64,000 bases of DNA from Catellatospora sichuanensis (lineage in GTDB: Bacteria > Actinomycetota > Actinomycetes > Mycobacteriales > Micromonosporaceae). The notes under the pieces are model-generated. The model searched no databases and was not told where the DNA came from. It saw only the letters and a program-made list of their open reading frames with translations. The stretch covers positions 124,001 through 188,000 of the forward strand of contig NZ_VIQO01000002.1 of assembly GCF_007483665.1 (NCBI RefSeq). The letters run 5' to 3'. The position numbers were made by a program, and so were the translations under genes. Below are positions 23,952-34,148 of this stretch, piece by piece (position 1 is the stretch's first letter; each line of letters opens with the position of its first letter).

Positions 23952-24004
23952 ACCTTTACGTGTACGCAGGTCGGGCCTGTTTTAGTGAGCCCCGGCACCC
24001 TGAT

Positions 24005-24170
24005 TTCACAATGCCGCACCTGATACGGCATAATGAACAGGTTGCGTTGCGACCGGTCGCGTCCAGTGGGTGTGCCGCGTCGCGTGACGTGGGGGTCTTC
24101 GGGCCTCTGACGTGAAGCTCCTGTGATCGGGCGTGATGCCCGTTGAGCCAAGGCAAATGACCTTTTAATA
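24005..24170 (+). promoter_or_regulatory. Two candidate promoters of the S10 operon
   Basis: P1: TTCACA (24005-24010), 18 nt, CATAAT (24029-24034). P2: TTGAGC (24143-24148), 16 nt, TTAATA (24165-24170). The 370-nt gap between tuf and rpsJ otherwise holds the tuf terminator and the shared 25-nt leader element. P2 would place that element about 18 nt into the transcript. Confidence 0.55.
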
Positions 24171-24193
24171 GGGAATCAGTCTGGTTCAGCGCG

Positions 24194-24218
24194 CGACACG
24201 CCCGACCGCGGGGGTCGG
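24194..24218 (+). promoter_or_regulatory. 25-nt element shared by three r-protein operons, rpsJ copy
   Basis: Identical to the rpsL-leader copy at 19373-19397. It lies 66 nt before the rpsJ start, downstream of both predicted promoters, so it should be in the mRNA. Confidence 0.7.
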
Positions 24219-24284
24219 ACAGGGGGCAGGCCCCACCGTCTGCCGCCGCAGGTAGCGGCTTGAGAGAAGGAAACAGAAGCCACC

Positions 24285-24593
24285 ATGGCGGGACAGAAGA
24301 TCCGCATCCGGCTCAAGGCCTACGACCACGAGGTCGTCGACTCCTCGGCACGGAAGATCGTCGAGACGGTGACCCGTACGGGTGCTCAGGTCGCAGGGCC
24401 GGTGCCACTGCCCACGGAGATCAACCGTTTCTGCGTGATCCGTTCGCCGCACAAGTACAAGGACTCGCGCGAGCACTTCGAGATGCGCACGCACAAGCGT
24501 CTGATCGACATCATCGACCCGACTCCGAAGACGGTCGACTCGCTCATGCGACTCGATCTGCCGGCAGGCGTCGACATCGAGATCAAGCTGTAG
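24285..24593 (+). CDS. rpsJ: 30S ribosomal protein S10 (uS10)
   Basis: A 102-residue uS10 that begins [21 protein letters not shown]. It sits in the 30S head and, as NusE, binds NusB and NusG in antitermination and coupling. Start chosen at the ATG after GAGAGAAGGAAAC. It is the first gene of the fused S10-spc run and is separated from rplC by 11 nt. Confidence 0.97.
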
Positions 24594-24604
24594 GGACCGG
24601 ACTG

Positions 24605-25267
24605 ATGGACAGGCAAGTTAAGGGCATCCTGGGCGCCAAGCTCGGCATGACTCAGGTCTGGGACAACAACAAAGTCGTCCCCGTGACCGTGGTGCAGGCC
24701 GGCCCGTGCGTCGTCACCCAGGTTCGTACCACTGAGAAGGACGGCTACGAGGCCGTCCAGCTGGCTTTCGGCGCGATCAACCCGCGCAAGGTGAGCCAGC
24801 CCAAGGCGGGCCACTTCGCCAAGGCGAACGTCGCGCCCCGTCGTCACATCGTCGAGCTGCGCACCACCGACGCCGGCTCGTACGAGCTCGGCCAGGAGGT
24901 CACCGTCTCCACGTTCGAGGCCGGTCAGGCCATCGACGTGACGGGCAAGACCAAGGGCAAGGGCTTCGCCGGTGTCATGAAGCGCCACGGCTTCCACGGC
25001 CTCAAGGCCAGCCACGGCGTCGAGCGCAAGCACCGTTCGCCCGGTTCGATCGGCGCGTGCGCCACGCCGGGTCGCGTGTTCAAGGGCGTTCGCATGGCCG
25101 GCCGCATGGGTGGCGTGCGCTACACCGCGCCGGGCCTCACCGTGCACGCCATCGACGCCGAGAACAACCTGCTGCTCGTGAAGGGCGCCATCCCGGGCCC
25201 CAAGGGTGCGCTGGTGCTCGTTCGTAGCGCCGCGAAGACGAAGAAGAAGGGTGGTGCCTCGAAGTGA
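24605..25267 (+). CDS. rplC: 50S ribosomal protein L3 (uL3)
   Basis: A 220-residue uL3. The ATG at 24605 gives [20 protein letters not shown], the family start; the longer frame upstream would overlap rpsJ. The long loop that reaches the peptidyl-transferase region is present ([19 protein letters not shown]). It overlaps rplD by 4 nt (GTGA). Confidence 0.97.
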   Translation: MDRQVKGILGAKLGMTQVWDNNKVVPVTVVQAGPCVVTQVRTTEKDGYEAVQLAFGAINPRKVSQPKAGHFAKANVAPRRHIVELRTTDAGSYELGQEVTVSTFEAGQAIDVTGKTKGKGFAGVMKRHGFHGLKASHGVERKHRSPGSIGACATPGRVFKGVRMAGRMGGVRYTAPGLTVHAIDAENNLLLVKGAIPGPKGALVLVRSAAKTKKKGGASK

Positions 25268-25908
25268 CCACGGTTGACGTGATCAGTGCTGAGGGCGCCA
25301 AGGCCGGCTCGGTCGAGCTGCCCGCCGAGATCTTCGACGTGCAGGCGAACATCTCGCTGATGCACCAGGTCGTGGTGGCCCAGCTGGCCGCCGCGCGCCA
25401 GGGCACGCACAAGACGAAGCGTCGCGGCGAGGTCGCCGGTGGCGGCAAGAAGCCGTACAAGCAGAAGGGCACCGGTCGCGCCCGTCAGGGCTCGATCCGC
25501 GCGCCGCAGTTCGCCGGCGGTGGCGTCGTCCACGGCCCGCAGCCGCGTGACTACAGCCAGCGGACCCCGAAGAAGATGAAGGCCGCCGCCCTGCGCGGTG
25601 CCCTGTCGGACCGGGCCCGCAACGGCCTGCTGCACGTGGTCGACGCGTTCGTGGCCGGCGAGACGCCGTCGACGAAGGCCGCCCTGGCCACGATCCAGAA
25701 GGTCGCGGGCGACGCTCCGCGCGTGCTGGTCGTGCTCGGCGCCAACGACGAGGTCAACTGGGTGAGCCTGCGCAACCTGCAGCAGGTGCACCTGATCGAG
25801 GCCGGGCAGCTCAACACGTACGACGTGCTCGTCAGCGACGCGGTGGTCTTCACCACCGAGGCGCTCGAGGAGTTCCTGGGCGTGCCCGCTGAGGAGGGTT
25901 CCAAGTGA
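25264..25908 (+). CDS. rplD: 50S ribosomal protein L4 (uL4)
   Basis: A 214-residue uL4 from a GTG start that overlaps the rplC stop. The tunnel-lining loop has [20 protein letters not shown] and [17 protein letters not shown]. In enterobacteria L4 represses the S10 operon through its leader; whether that holds here is unknown. It overlaps rplW by 4 nt. Confidence 0.97.
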   Translation: MTTVDVISAEGAKAGSVELPAEIFDVQANISLMHQVVVAQLAAARQGTHKTKRRGEVAGGGKKPYKQKGTGRARQGSIRAPQFAGGGVVHGPQPRDYSQRTPKKMKAAALRGALSDRARNGLLHVVDAFVAGETPSTKAALATIQKVAGDAPRVLVVLGANDEVNWVSLRNLQQVHLIEAGQLNTYDVLVSDAVVFTTEALEEFLGVPAEEGSK

Positions 25909-26207
25909 CGACGATTGCCGACCCGCGCGACATCATCGTCGCTCCGGTGGTCTCGGAGAAGAGCTACGGCGAGCTCAACCGCAACTGGTACACCTTCCTG
26001 GTGCACCCGGACGCGAACAAGACCGAAATCAAGATCGCTATTCAGCAGATCTTCAATGTTCGGGTGCTGACGGTGAACACGCTCAACCGCGAGGGCAAGC
26101 GCAAGCGCACCCGCACCGGCTGGGGTCAGCGCAAGGCGACGAAGCGCGCGATGGTGAAGCTCGCCGAAGGCGACCGCATCGAAGCCTTCGGCGGACCGGT
26201 GAGCTGA
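25905..26207 (+). CDS. rplW: 50S ribosomal protein L23 (uL23)
   Basis: A 100-residue uL23, the docking site for trigger factor and SRP at the tunnel exit. It opens with [17 protein letters not shown] and keeps the basic loop [21 protein letters not shown]. The start overlaps the rplD stop by 4 nt, and rplB follows after 13 nt. Confidence 0.96.
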   Translation: MTTIADPRDIIVAPVVSEKSYGELNRNWYTFLVHPDANKTEIKIAIQQIFNVRVLTVNTLNREGKRKRTRTGWGQRKATKRAMVKLAEGDRIEAFGGPVS

Positions 26208-26220
26208 GGGGTATAAGACA

Positions 26221-27060
26221 ATGGGTATCCGTAAGTACAAGCCGACGACGCCCGGTCGCCGTGGCTCCAGCGTCGCCGACTTCACCGAGGTCACCCGGTC
26301 GACGCCGGAGAAGTCGCTCGTCGTTCCGCTGCCGAAGAAGGGCGGTCGTAACGTTCACGGCCGCATCACCACGCGGCACCAGGGCGGCGGCCACAAGCGT
26401 CAGTACCGGCTGATCGACTTCACTCGGGTGGGCAAGGACGGTGTGCCGGCCAAGGTCGCGCACATCGAGTACGACCCCAACCGCACCGCGCGCATCGCGC
26501 TGCTGCACTACGTCGACGGCGAGAAGCGCTACATCATCGCGCCGAAGGACCTGAAGCAGGGCGACGCGGTCGAGTCGGGCCCCGGGGCCGACATCAAGCC
26601 GGGCAACAACCTGCCGCTGCGCAACATCCCGGTCGGCACGACCGTGCACTGCGTGGAGCTGCGTCCGGGTGGCGGCGCCAAGCTGGCCCGCTCGGCCGGC
26701 GTCGGCATCCAGCTGCTGGGCCGCGAGGAGGACTACGCCACGCTGCGTATGCCGTCTGGCGAGATCCGCAAGGTGGACGTCCGGTGCCGCGCGACGGTCG
26801 GCGAGATCGGCAACGCCGAGCAGTCGAACATCAACTGGGGCAAGGCCGGTCGTATGCGGTGGAAGGGCAAGCGCCCGACCGTCCGTGGTGTCGCCATGAA
26901 CCCGGTCGACCACCCGCACGGTGGTGGTGAGGGCAAGACCTCCGGTGGTCGCCACCCGGTGAACCCGCAGGGCAAGCCCGAGGGTCGTACCCGCCGCAAG
27001 GGCCAGGCGAGCGACAAGCTGATCGTCCGCCGCCGCTACGCCACCCGCAAGCGCGGGTAA
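26221..27060 (+). CDS. rplB: 50S ribosomal protein L2 (uL2)
   Basis: A 279-residue uL2, needed for subunit association and peptidyl transfer. The start is [17 protein letters not shown]. The conserved [19 protein letters not shown] and the C-terminal [15 protein letters not shown], which contains the functionally important histidine, are both present. Full length. Confidence 0.98.
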   Translation: MGIRKYKPTTPGRRGSSVADFTEVTRSTPEKSLVVPLPKKGGRNVHGRITTRHQGGGHKRQYRLIDFTRVGKDGVPAKVAHIEYDPNRTARIALLHYVDGEKRYIIAPKDLKQGDAVESGPGADIKPGNNLPLRNIPVGTTVHCVELRPGGGAKLARSAGVGIQLLGREEDYATLRMPSGEIRKVDVRCRATVGEIGNAEQSNINWGKAGRMRWKGKRPTVRGVAMNPVDHPHGGGEGKTSGGRHPVNPQGKPEGRTRRKGQASDKLIVRRRYATRKRG

Positions 27061-27076
27061 TAGGGAGAGCTGACAG

Positions 27077-27358
27077 ATGCCTCGCAGCCTGAAGAAGGGC
27101 CCCTTCATCGACGACCACCTGCTCAAGAAGGTGGAAGTGCAGAACGAAAAGGGCACCAAGAACGTCATCAAGACCTGGTCGCGGCGTTCGACGATCATCC
27201 CGGACATGCTGGGCCACACGATCGCCGTGCACGACGGGCGCAAGCACGTCCCGGTGTTCGTGTCGGAGGCGATGGTCGGGCACAAGCTCGGCGAGTTCGC
27301 GCTGACCCGCACGTTCAAGGGTCACGAGAAGGACGACCGGAAGAGTCGCCGTCGCTGA
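27077..27358 (+). CDS. rpsS: 30S ribosomal protein S19 (uS19)
   Basis: A 93-residue uS19 that begins [19 protein letters not shown] and is preceded by AGGGAGAG. It sits in the 30S head and pairs with S13. The core [28 protein letters not shown] is present in its usual form. rplV follows after 34 nt. Confidence 0.97.
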   Translation: MPRSLKKGPFIDDHLLKKVEVQNEKGTKNVIKTWSRRSTIIPDMLGHTIAVHDGRKHVPVFVSEAMVGHKLGEFALTRTFKGHEKDDRKSRRR

Positions 27359-27392
27359 CGGCGGACCGTAATAAGGATTTAGGGGAAACACG

Positions 27393-27866
27393 ATGCCAAC
27401 GAATGACGCGCAGGCCGCGCCGGGCGCCCGTGCGGTCGCCCGCCACGTGCGCCTGTCCGCCAGCAAGGCGCGCCGTGTGGTCAACCTCGTCCGCGGTCTG
27501 CCCGCGAAGGAGGCACTGACGGTGCTCCAGTTCGCGCCGCAGGCGGCGAGCGAGCCGGTCTACAAGGTGCTGGCCAGCGCTATCGCCAACGCTGAGAACA
27601 ACGAGCGTCTCGACCCGGACGCGCTGCTGGTCAGCGCTGCCTACGTGGACGAGGGCCCGACGCTGAAGCGGTTCCGGCCGCGGGCGCAGGGCCGGGCGTA
27701 CCGGATCCGCAAGCGCACCTGCCACATCACCGTCGAGGTGGAGGCAGTCGCGCCGAAGGCGCCGGTCCGCAAGGCCACCGCCGCCGCCAAGGCGACGCCG
27801 GCCAAGGCCACCAAGGCCGCCGCGAAGCCCGAGGTTGAGGCCGCCGAGCAGGAGGAGACCAAGTAA
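27393..27866 (+). CDS. rplV: 50S ribosomal protein L22 (uL22) with Lys/Ala-rich tail
   Basis: A 157-residue protein: a normal uL22 core of about 115 residues ([20 protein letters not shown], then the beta-hairpin that lines the exit tunnel) plus a tail of about 40 residues rich in Ala, Lys and Thr, ending acidic. Such tails occur in several actinobacterial r-proteins. The TAA stop shares its last base with the rpsC start. Confidence 0.96.
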   Translation: MPTNDAQAAPGARAVARHVRLSASKARRVVNLVRGLPAKEALTVLQFAPQAASEPVYKVLASAIANAENNERLDPDALLVSAAYVDEGPTLKRFRPRAQGRAYRIRKRTCHITVEVEAVAPKAPVRKATAAAKATPAKATKAAAKPEVEAAEQEETK

Positions 27867-28696
27867 TGGGTCAGAAAGTCCACCCGATTGGGTTCCGGCT
27901 CGGCATCTCGACCGACTGGAAGTCCCGCTGGTACGCCGACAAGCTCTACAAGGACTACATCGGCGAGGACGTCGCGATCCGCCGCATGATGGCCAAGGGC
28001 CTCGAGCGCGCCGGTATCTCGAAGGTCGAGATCGAGCGCACCCGCGACAAGGTCCGCATCGACATCCACACCGCCCGGCCGGGCATCGTCATCGGCCGGA
28101 AGGGTGCGGAGGCCGAGCGTCTGCGCGGCGAGCTCGAGAAGCTCACCAAGAAGCAGGTCCAGCTGAACATCCTCGAGGTCAAGAACCCCGAGTCGGATGC
28201 CCAGCTGGTCTCGCAGGGCATCGCCGAGCAGCTCTCGGGCCGCGTGGCGTTCCGCCGGGCGATGCGCAAGGCGATCCAGTCGGCCATGAAGAACCCGATG
28301 GTCAAGGGCATCCGTGTCCAGGTCTCGGGCCGCCTCGGCGGTGCTGAGATGAGCCGCACGGAGTTCTACCGTGAGGGTCGCGTGCCGCTGCACACGCTGC
28401 GCGCCAACATCGAGTACGGCTTCTTCGAGGCTCGTACCACCTTCGGCCGCATCGGCGTGAAGGTTTGGATCTACAAGGGTGACGCCGTGCCGGGTCGCGA
28501 GACCCCGGCCGAGGCCCCGGGTCGCCAGCGCCGTGAAGGCCGTGGCGGCGAGCGGTCCGAGCGACCGCGCCGTGGCCGTTCGGGTGCCACCGGCACGACC
28601 GGTGCAGGCACCGAGGCCGGCCGTGCGGCCGCCGCGGAGCTCACCAAGGACAACGCCGAGGCGGCTCCGGCCGCAGCGGTTGAGCAGGAGGGCTGA
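27866..28696 (+). CDS. rpsC: 30S ribosomal protein S3 (uS3) with extended C-terminus
   Basis: A 276-residue uS3 at the mRNA entry site. It has an N-terminal KH domain ([20 protein letters not shown]) and a C-terminal S3 domain ending near residue 212. A further 60 or so residues are low-complexity, first basic ([13 protein letters not shown]), then Ala/Gly-rich and acidic. The start overlaps rplV by 1 nt. Confidence 0.97.
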   Translation: MGQKVHPIGFRLGISTDWKSRWYADKLYKDYIGEDVAIRRMMAKGLERAGISKVEIERTRDKVRIDIHTARPGIVIGRKGAEAERLRGELEKLTKKQVQLNILEVKNPESDAQLVSQGIAEQLSGRVAFRRAMRKAIQSAMKNPMVKGIRVQVSGRLGGAEMSRTEFYREGRVPLHTLRANIEYGFFEARTTFGRIGVKVWIYKGDAVPGRETPAEAPGRQRREGRGGERSERPRRGRSGATGTTGAGTEAGRAAAAELTKDNAEAAPAAAVEQEG

Positions 28697-28699
28697 ACA

Positions 28700-29125
28700 A
28701 TGCTGATGCCGCGTAAGCCTCCGAATGGCTTCCGCAAGCCGCACCACCCCGACCGTTCCGGTCGGAGCAAGGGCGGCAACCGGGTGGTGTTCGGCGAGTT
28801 CGGCATCCAGGCGCTCGAGCCGGCGTACGTCACCAACCGGCAGATCGAGTCGGCGCGTATCGCCATGACCCGTCACATCAAGCGTGGTGGCAAGGTCTGG
28901 ATCACGGTCTTCCCGGACCAGGCCCTGACCAAGAAGCCCGCCGAGACCCGCATGGGTTCCGGCAAGGGCTCGCCCGAGTGGTGGGTGGCGAACGTCAAGC
29001 CGGGACGCGTTCTCTTCGAGATGGCGTTCCCGAACGAGGAGATTGCTCGCGAGGCCATGCGCCGCGCGATCCACAAGCTCCCGATGAAGTGCCGAATCGT
29101 GAAGCGCGAAGTGGGTGAGGCGTGA
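28700..29125 (+). CDS. rplP: 50S ribosomal protein L16 (uL16)
   Basis: A 141-residue uL16 at the A-site finger. From [26 protein letters not shown] onward it is typical, including [19 protein letters not shown]. The first 25 residues ([20 protein letters not shown]) depart from the usual basic pattern (M-L-x-P-K-R-x-K-x-R-K). The stop TGA overlaps the rpmC ATG. Confidence 0.96.
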   Translation: MLMPRKPPNGFRKPHHPDRSGRSKGGNRVVFGEFGIQALEPAYVTNRQIESARIAMTRHIKRGGKVWITVFPDQALTKKPAETRMGSGKGSPEWWVANVKPGRVLFEMAFPNEEIAREAMRRAIHKLPMKCRIVKREVGEA

Positions 29126-29355
29126 TGGCAGCCGGTACCAAGGCAGCCGAGCTGCGCGAGAGTTCCTCTGAGGAACTGGTCGCGAAGCTGCGGGAGGCCA
29201 AGGCGGAGCTGTTCAACCTCCGCGTCCAGGGCGCGACCGGGCAGCTCGACAACAACCGTCGGCTGGACGTGGTCCGTCGGGAGATCGCCCGGATCTACAC
29301 GATCATGCGCGAGCGTGAGCTTGGGCTCTCGGCCGCGCCTACTGAGGTGGCGTAG
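29125..29355 (+). CDS. rpmC: 50S ribosomal protein L29 (uL29)
   Basis: A 76-residue uL29, two long helices near the tunnel exit. The start is the ATG that overlaps the rplP stop (TGATG); a GTG one codon earlier is possible. The signatures [25 protein letters not shown] and [20 protein letters not shown] are present. rpsQ starts 5 nt after the stop. Confidence 0.95.
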   Translation: MAAGTKAAELRESSSEELVAKLREAKAELFNLRVQGATGQLDNNRRLDVVRREIARIYTIMRERELGLSAAPTEVA

Positions 29356-29360
29356 GGAAC

Positions 29361-29639
29361 ATGAGCGAGACCAACGAGAACGCAGTCGACCGGAACCGGC
29401 GTAAGGTACGCGAGGGTCTGGTCGTCAGCGACAAGATGGACAAGACCGTCGTCGTGGCGGTTGAGGACCGGGTCAAGCACTCGCTGTACGGCAAGGTTCT
29501 GCGCCGTAGCAGCAAGCTGAAGGCGCACGACGAGCAGAACGCGTGCGGCATCGGTGACCGGGTGCTGCTCATGGAGACCCGTCCGCTGTCCGCCACCAAG
29601 CGGTGGCGGGTCGTGGAGATCCTCGAGAAGGCCAAGTGA
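29361..29639 (+). CDS. rpsQ: 30S ribosomal protein S17 (uS17)
   Basis: A 92-residue uS17 with an OB fold that binds 16S rRNA early in assembly. It contains [23 protein letters not shown] and the terminal [17 protein letters not shown]. It is the last gene of the S10 part; a structured 170-nt spacer follows. Confidence 0.96.
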   Translation: MSETNENAVDRNRRKVREGLVVSDKMDKTVVVAVEDRVKHSLYGKVLRRSSKLKAHDEQNACGIGDRVLLMETRPLSATKRWRVVEILEKAK

Positions 29640-29640
29640 T

Positions 29641-29790
29641 CCTGCCTCCGGCAGGTTCGCCGGCCGCCTAGCGGCCGAAGATCAGATAGCCGGCCGGGAC
29701 GCCCTGTGGGGCGTTCCGGGCGGTTCGAGTTCCGCCAGGCTCCGCCCGCGCAGTGCGGGTCCCCCCGAAACCGGGCGGGCGGAGAACCGG
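29641..29790 (+). other. Hairpin-rich spacer at the S10/spc operon border
   Basis: Several short perfect hairpins follow the rpsQ stop: CCTGCC/GGCAGG (29641-29655), CGGCCGC/GCGGCCG (29661-29677), and ACGCCC/GGGCGT just after 29698. None has a U-tract. This is the only sizeable gap inside the 22-gene run and coincides with the classical boundary between the S10 and spc operons. Confidence 0.5.
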
Positions 29791-29809
29791 CAGACATACA
29801 GGAGTTGAC

Positions 29810-30178
29810 GTGATCCAGCAGGAGTCGCGACTGCGAGTCGCCGACAACACGGGTGCCCGGGAGATTCTGTGCATCCGCGTTCTCGGTGGTTCGGGTCGGC
29901 GCTACGCGAGCATCGGCGACGTCATCGTGGCCACCGTCAAGGACGCCATCCCCGGTGCCGGTGTGAAGAAGGGTGACGTCGTCAAGGCCGTCATCGTTCG
30001 CACCGTCAAGGAGCGGCGCCGTCCGGACGGCTCGTACATCCGCTTCGACGAGAACGCCGCCGTCATCATCAAGGACGGCGGGGACCCGCGCGGTACCCGT
30101 ATCTTCGGCCCGGTTGGCCGTGAGCTGCGGGACAAGCGCTTCATGAAGATCATCAGCCTTGCCCCGGAGGTGCTGTGA
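29810..30178 (+). CDS. rplN: 50S ribosomal protein L14 (uL14)
   Basis: A 122-residue uL14, the standard length, from a GTG start with AGGAG 5 nt upstream. It lies at the subunit interface and is the binding site of the silencing factor RsfS. Signatures: [19 protein letters not shown] and [17 protein letters not shown]. The stop overlaps a possible upstream start of rplX. Confidence 0.97.
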   Translation: MIQQESRLRVADNTGAREILCIRVLGGSGRRYASIGDVIVATVKDAIPGAGVKKGDVVKAVIVRTVKERRRPDGSYIRFDENAAVIIKDGGDPRGTRIFGPVGRELRDKRFMKIISLAPEVL

Positions 30179-30180
30179 CC

Positions 30181-30492
30181 ATGAAGGTCAAGAAGGGCGA
30201 CAAGGTCAAGGTCATCGCCGGCAAGGACAAGGGCAAGGAGGGTACGGTCATCGCGGCCTACCCCCGACGCGAGAAGATCCTGGTCGAAGGCGTTAACCGG
30301 ATCACCAAGCACGAGAAGATCCGCACCACCCAGCGTGGCGCCAAGACCGGCGGCATCGTCACCCAGGAGGCGCCCATCCACGTCTCCAACGTGATGGTCG
30401 TCGAGGACGGCAAGCCCGTCCGGGTCGGCTACAAGATCGACGAGAACGGCGTGAAGACGCGCGTCTCCCGTCGCACCGGCAAGGAGCTGTGA
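30181..30492 (+). CDS. rplX: 50S ribosomal protein L24 (uL24)
   Basis: A 103-residue uL24 from the ATG ([21 protein letters not shown], a KOW motif). A GTG two codons earlier (30175), overlapping the rplN stop, has the better ribosome-site spacing and is an alternative. It initiates 50S assembly. The stop TGA overlaps the rplE ATG by 1 nt. Confidence 0.95.
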   Translation: MKVKKGDKVKVIAGKDKGKEGTVIAAYPRREKILVEGVNRITKHEKIRTTQRGAKTGGIVTQEAPIHVSNVMVVEDGKPVRVGYKIDENGVKTRVSRRTGKEL

Positions 30493-31061
30493 TGACGACG
30501 GCGACCGAGACCAAGACCATGCCGCGTCTCAAGGAGCGTTACCGCGCCGAGGTTGCGGGCCAGCTGCGCGAGCAGTTCGGCTTCGCCAACCCGATGCAGG
30601 TGCCGGGCCTGGTGAAGATCGTGGTCAACATGGGCGTCGGTGAGGCGGCCCGTGACTCGAAGAAGATCGACGGCGCGGTCAAGGACCTCACCGCGATCAC
30701 CGGCCAGAAGCCGCAGATCCGCAAGGCCACCAAGTCCATCGCGCAGTTCAAGCTGCGTGAGGGCATGCCGATCGGCGCGAAGGTGACCCTGCGCGGCGAC
30801 CGCATGTGGGAGTTCCTGGACCGGCTGCTGTCGATCGCACTGCCGCGTATCCGCGACTTCCGCGGTCTGGACGGGCGCAAGCTCGACGGGCACGGCAACT
30901 ACACCTTCGGTCTGACCGAGCAGTCGGTTTTCCACGAGATCGACCAGGACCGGATCGATGCGGTCCGGGGCATGGACATCACGCTGGTGACCACCGCCAA
31001 GACCGACGATGAGGGCCGGGCGCTGCTCAAGCTCCTGGGCTTCCCGTTCAAGGAGAACTGA
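30492..31061 (+). CDS. rplE: 50S ribosomal protein L5 (uL5)
   Basis: A 189-residue uL5, part of the 5S RNP. Signatures: [45 protein letters not shown] and the C-terminal [20 protein letters not shown]. The ATG overlaps the rplX stop; a GTG one codon upstream is possible. Confidence 0.97.
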   Translation: MTTATETKTMPRLKERYRAEVAGQLREQFGFANPMQVPGLVKIVVNMGVGEAARDSKKIDGAVKDLTAITGQKPQIRKATKSIAQFKLREGMPIGAKVTLRGDRMWEFLDRLLSIALPRIRDFRGLDGRKLDGHGNYTFGLTEQSVFHEIDQDRIDAVRGMDITLVTTAKTDDEGRALLKLLGFPFKEN

Positions 31062-31065
31062 GCAC

Positions 31066-31251
31066 ATGGCCAAGAAGGCGCTGATCATCAAGGCTGCGGC
31101 CAAGCCGAAGTTCGCGGTGCGCGCGTACACCCGGTGCCAGAAGTGCGGTCGGCCGAAGGCCGTCTACCGCAAGTTCGGGCTCTGCCGGATCTGTGTTCGG
31201 GACATGGCTCACAAGGGTGAGCTGCCCGGCGTGTCCAAGGCTTCCTGGTAA
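31066..31251 (+). CDS. rpsN: 30S ribosomal protein S14, zinc type (uS14, 61 residues)
   Basis: The 61-residue short form with two CxxC pairs (C24/C27 and C40/C43) that bind zinc. The start is the ATG 4 nt after the rplE stop. It sits in the 30S head near S3 and S10. With zinc-type L33, L36 and S4 also in this window, the main ribosome here is built from zinc-containing versions. Confidence 0.96.
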   Translation: MAKKALIIKAAAKPKFAVRAYTRCQKCGRPKAVYRKFGLCRICVRDMAHKGELPGVSKASW

Positions 31252-31321
31252 ATCCAAGGCTTCCCCTTCGCCGTAGGCCCGGTGTGACACCGGGAACCGC
31301 GGCGAGAAAGGCTGATAAACA

Positions 31322-31729
31322 ATGACGATGACCGACCCGATTGCAGACATGCTCACGCGTCTGCGCAACGCCAACCAGGCGTATCACGACCGGGTGGCGA
31401 TGCCCTACTCGAAGATCAAGGCGAACGTGGCCGAGGTTCTCAAGGCCGAGGGCTACATCGCCGCCTGGGCAGTCGAGGAGCCCGCAGAGGGCGCCGTCGG
31501 CAAGAGCCTGATCGTCGAACTGAAGTTCGGCCCGAACCGGGAGCGGAGCCTGGCCGGCATCCGGCGTGTCTCCAAGCCCGGCCTGCGGGTTTACGCCAAG
31601 TCCCCGGAGCTGCCGCGTGTTCTCGGCGGTCTGGGTGTGGCGATTATTTCGACGTCTCAGGGGCTGCTCACCGACCGGCAGGCCCGTAAGCGCGGGGTGG
31701 GCGGGGAAGTCCTCGCCTACGTCTGGTGA
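31322..31729 (+). CDS. rpsH: 30S ribosomal protein S8 (uS8)
   Basis: A 135-residue uS8 that begins [18 protein letters not shown]. It is a primary binder of 16S helix 21 and, in E. coli, represses the spc operon at rplE. The C-terminal rRNA-binding stretch [20 protein letters not shown] is typical. A 70-nt spacer from rpsN precedes it. Confidence 0.97.
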   Translation: MTMTDPIADMLTRLRNANQAYHDRVAMPYSKIKANVAEVLKAEGYIAAWAVEEPAEGAVGKSLIVELKFGPNRERSLAGIRRVSKPGLRVYAKSPELPRVLGGLGVAIISTSQGLLTDRQARKRGVGGEVLAYVW

Positions 31730-31741
31730 GGAAGGTCTGCA

Positions 31742-32293
31742 ATGTCGCGAATCGGACGTAAGCCGATCACGGTGCCTTCCGGCGTCGAGATCACCATCGA
31801 TGGCCAGACCGTCAAGGTCAAGGGCCCCAAGGGCGAGCTCCAGCACACGCTGAGCGAGCCGATCATCGCCGAGCGCGGTGAGAGCGGCGAGCTGCTCGTC
31901 ACCCGCCCGAACGACGAGCGTCGTGCCAAGGAACTGCACGGTCTCTCCCGTACCCTGGTCGCCAACATGATCGTCGGCGTCACCGAGGGCTACAAGAAGA
32001 GCCTGGAGATCAACGGCACCGGTTACCGCGTCACCGCCAAGGGTTCGGAGCTCGAGTTCGCGCTCGGCTTCTCGCACCCGGTCGTGGTGGCCCCGCCGGC
32101 CGGCATCACCTTCGCGGTGGAGCGCCCGACGCTGTTCCACATCTCCGGCATCGACAAGCAGCTTGTCGGTGAGATCGCCGCCAACATCCGGAAGATCCGC
32201 CCGCCGGAGCCCTACAAGGGCAAGGGCGTCAAGTACCAGGGCGAGGTCATCCGCCGCAAGGCCGGTAAGGCTGGAAAGGCAGGTAAGAAGTGA
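31742..32293 (+). CDS. rplF: 50S ribosomal protein L6 (uL6)
   Basis: A 183-residue uL6 with two similar domains near the sarcin-ricin loop. It begins [19 protein letters not shown], and the C-terminal [20 protein letters not shown] motif is intact, followed by a short Lys-rich tail. It overlaps rplR by 4 nt (GTGA). Confidence 0.97.
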   Translation: MSRIGRKPITVPSGVEITIDGQTVKVKGPKGELQHTLSEPIIAERGESGELLVTRPNDERRAKELHGLSRTLVANMIVGVTEGYKKSLEINGTGYRVTAKGSELEFALGFSHPVVVAPPAGITFAVERPTLFHISGIDKQLVGEIAANIRKIRPPEPYKGKGVKYQGEVIRRKAGKAGKAGKK

Positions 32294-32679
32294 CCGCCAC
32301 GCTGCTCAAGCGCCGCAACGGCGTCGCCGCCAAGCGGGCCGTCGGCAAGGCGCGTCGGCACTTCCGCATCCGCCGGAACCTCAGCGGCACTGCCGAGCGT
32401 CCCCGCCTGGTCGTCAACCGCACGCTCCGCCACATCTGGGTCCAGATCGTGGATGACACCAAGGGTCACACCGTGGTGTCCGCCTCGAGCATGGATGCCT
32501 CGATCAAGGGCGCCGAGGGCGACAAGAGCGCCATCGCCGGCAAGGTGGGCGCTCTGCTCGCCGACCGGGCGAAGGCTGCCGGAATCACCAAGGTCGTCTT
32601 CGACCGCGGTGGCAACCGCTACGCGGGCCGCATCGCGGCTCTGGCGGACGCCGCACGCGGCGCTGGACTCGAGTTCTAG
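32290..32679 (+). CDS. rplR: 50S ribosomal protein L18 (uL18)
   Basis: A 129-residue uL18 that binds 5S rRNA with L5. The GTG start overlaps the rplF stop. Signatures: [20 protein letters not shown] and [22 protein letters not shown]. It is followed by rpsE after 17 nt. Confidence 0.97.
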   Translation: MTATLLKRRNGVAAKRAVGKARRHFRIRRNLSGTAERPRLVVNRTLRHIWVQIVDDTKGHTVVSASSMDASIKGAEGDKSAIAGKVGALLADRAKAAGITKVVFDRGGNRYAGRIAALADAARGAGLEF

Positions 32680-32696
32680 GAAAGGTGGCTGGGATA

Positions 32697-33323
32697 ATGC
32701 CAGGACCACAACGCCGGGGCACGGGTTCCGGTAGCAGTGAGGGCGGCGACCGCGGTGGTCGCGAGCGCCGTGGCCGCGGCGATGGCCGTGGCAACGCGCC
32801 GGTCGAGAAGACTCCGCATCTCGAGCGGGTCGTCACGATCAACCGCGTGGCCAAGGTCGTCAAGGGCGGTCGGCGCTTCAGCTTCACCGCGCTGGTGATC
32901 GTCGGTGACGGCGACGGCAACGTCGGCGTCGGCTACGGCAAGGCCAAGGAGGTGCCCGCGGCTATCGCCAAGGGTGTCGAGGAGGCCAAGAAGCACTTCT
33001 TCCGGGTCCCCCGGATCGGCTCCACCATCCCGCACCCCGTGCAGGGTGAGGCGGCGGCCGGTGTGGTGCTGCTCAAGCCGGCCAGCGCCGGTACCGGTGT
33101 CATCGCCGGCGGCCCGGTGCGCGCCGTGCTGGAGTGCGTGGGCATCCACGACGTGCTGTCGAAGAGCCTCGGCTCCTCGAACCCGATCAACATCGTGCAC
33201 GCCACGGTCGCCGCGCTGAAGATGCTGGAGTCCCCGGAGGCCATCGCGGCTCGCCGCGGGCTGCCGGTCGAGGACGTCGCGCCGGCCGCGCTGCTGGCCG
33301 CGCGTGCGGGAGCGGGTGCGTAA
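32697..33323 (+). CDS. rpsE: 30S ribosomal protein S5 (uS5)
   Basis: A 208-residue uS5 at the mRNA entry site. Start taken at the ATG reading [12 protein letters not shown]; a GTG 12 nt earlier also lies in frame. Residues 1-38 are a Gly/Arg-rich disordered extension, followed by the double-stranded-RNA-binding fold ([19 protein letters not shown]) and the [14 protein letters not shown] region. Confidence 0.96.
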   Translation: MPGPQRRGTGSGSSEGGDRGGRERRGRGDGRGNAPVEKTPHLERVVTINRVAKVVKGGRRFSFTALVIVGDGDGNVGVGYGKAKEVPAAIAKGVEEAKKHFFRVPRIGSTIPHPVQGEAAAGVVLLKPASAGTGVIAGGPVRAVLECVGIHDVLSKSLGSSNPINIVHATVAALKMLESPEAIAARRGLPVEDVAPAALLAARAGAGA

Positions 33324-33325
33324 CG

Positions 33326-33508
33326 ATGGCACGTTTGAAGGTCACCCAGTTGCGGTCCGACATCGGGCGCAAGCGCAACCAGCGCGAGTCGCTGCGTTCG
33401 CTCGGGCTCAAGCGGATCAACGACGTGGTGGTGAAAGAGGACCGTCCCGAGATTCGGGGCATGATCTTCGCGGTCAGCCACCTCGTGAAGGTCGAGGAGG
33501 TTGAGTAA
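33326..33508 (+). CDS. rpmD: 50S ribosomal protein L30 (uL30)
   Basis: A 60-residue uL30 that begins [20 protein letters not shown], followed by the conserved [21 protein letters not shown]. Two nucleotides separate its ATG from the rpsE stop, and its TAA shares the last A with the rplO start, so all three are tightly coupled. Confidence 0.96.
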   Translation: MARLKVTQLRSDIGRKRNQRESLRSLGLKRINDVVVKEDRPEIRGMIFAVSHLVKVEEVE

Positions 33509-33951
33509 TGACGATCAAGATCCACCACCTCCGCCCGGCGCCCGGTGCCAAGACCGCCAAGACCCGTGTGGGTCGTGGTGAGGGCTCCAAGGGCAAGACC
33601 GCCGGTCGCGGTACCAAGGGTACGAAGGCCCGCTACCAGGTGAAGCCGTCGTTTGAGGGTGGGCAGATGCCTATCCACATGCGGCTTCCGAAGATGAAGG
33701 GCTTCCGGAACAAGTTCAAGGTCGTGTTCCAGGTCGTGAACCTGGACCGGCTCGCGGAGCTGTTCCCCAACGGCGGCCAGGTCGGCCCGCTGGAGCTGGC
33801 TGAGGCCGGTGCCGTCCGCAAGGGCCACCCGGTCAAGGTGCTCGGCACCGGCGAGCTCGGCGGCGTGAAGCTCCAGGTGTCGGCGCACGGTTTCAGCGCC
33901 ACCGCCAAGGAGAAGATCGCTGCCGCCGGCGGCTCCGTGACGGAGCTGTAA
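33508..33951 (+). CDS. rplO: 50S ribosomal protein L15 (uL15)
   Basis: A 147-residue uL15, a late assembly protein. The N-terminal part is the Gly/Lys-rich extended arm ([42 protein letters not shown]), followed by the globular domain. It ends the S10-spc run and is followed by a terminator. Confidence 0.97.
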   Translation: MTIKIHHLRPAPGAKTAKTRVGRGEGSKGKTAGRGTKGTKARYQVKPSFEGGQMPIHMRLPKMKGFRNKFKVVFQVVNLDRLAELFPNGGQVGPLELAEAGAVRKGHPVKVLGTGELGGVKLQVSAHGFSATAKEKIAAAGGSVTEL

Positions 33952-33965
33952 GCGACAGTCGCAGA

Positions 33966-33999
33966 CGTGGCGCCCGACCGACCTTGGTCGGGCGCCACG
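33966..33999 (+). terminator. Terminator after rplO
   Basis: A 14-bp perfect stem (33966-33979 with 33986-33999) closes a 6-nt loop, 15 nt after the rplO stop. No T-run follows. It separates the r-protein run from secY. Confidence 0.75.
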
Positions 34000-34118
34000 C
34001 TCGGCTTCGGGCATCTGCGGGCAAGACGCAGGTCGTTGCCACTGGGCACGAGCGCTGCCAAGGCCTAGGCTGGCACAGATATGTGCCGCGCAGACCTGAC
34101 CATTGAGGGTCGGGACTG

Positions 34119-34148
34119 TTAGAGTCCGATCCCAGCTACGCGTAAACT
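34119..34148 (+). promoter_or_regulatory. Weak candidate promoter of secY
   Basis: TTAGAG (34119-34124) and TAAACT (34143-34148) are spaced by 18 nt. The rest of the 313-nt gap between rplO and secY shows only the rplO terminator and no gene. Confidence 0.35.
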
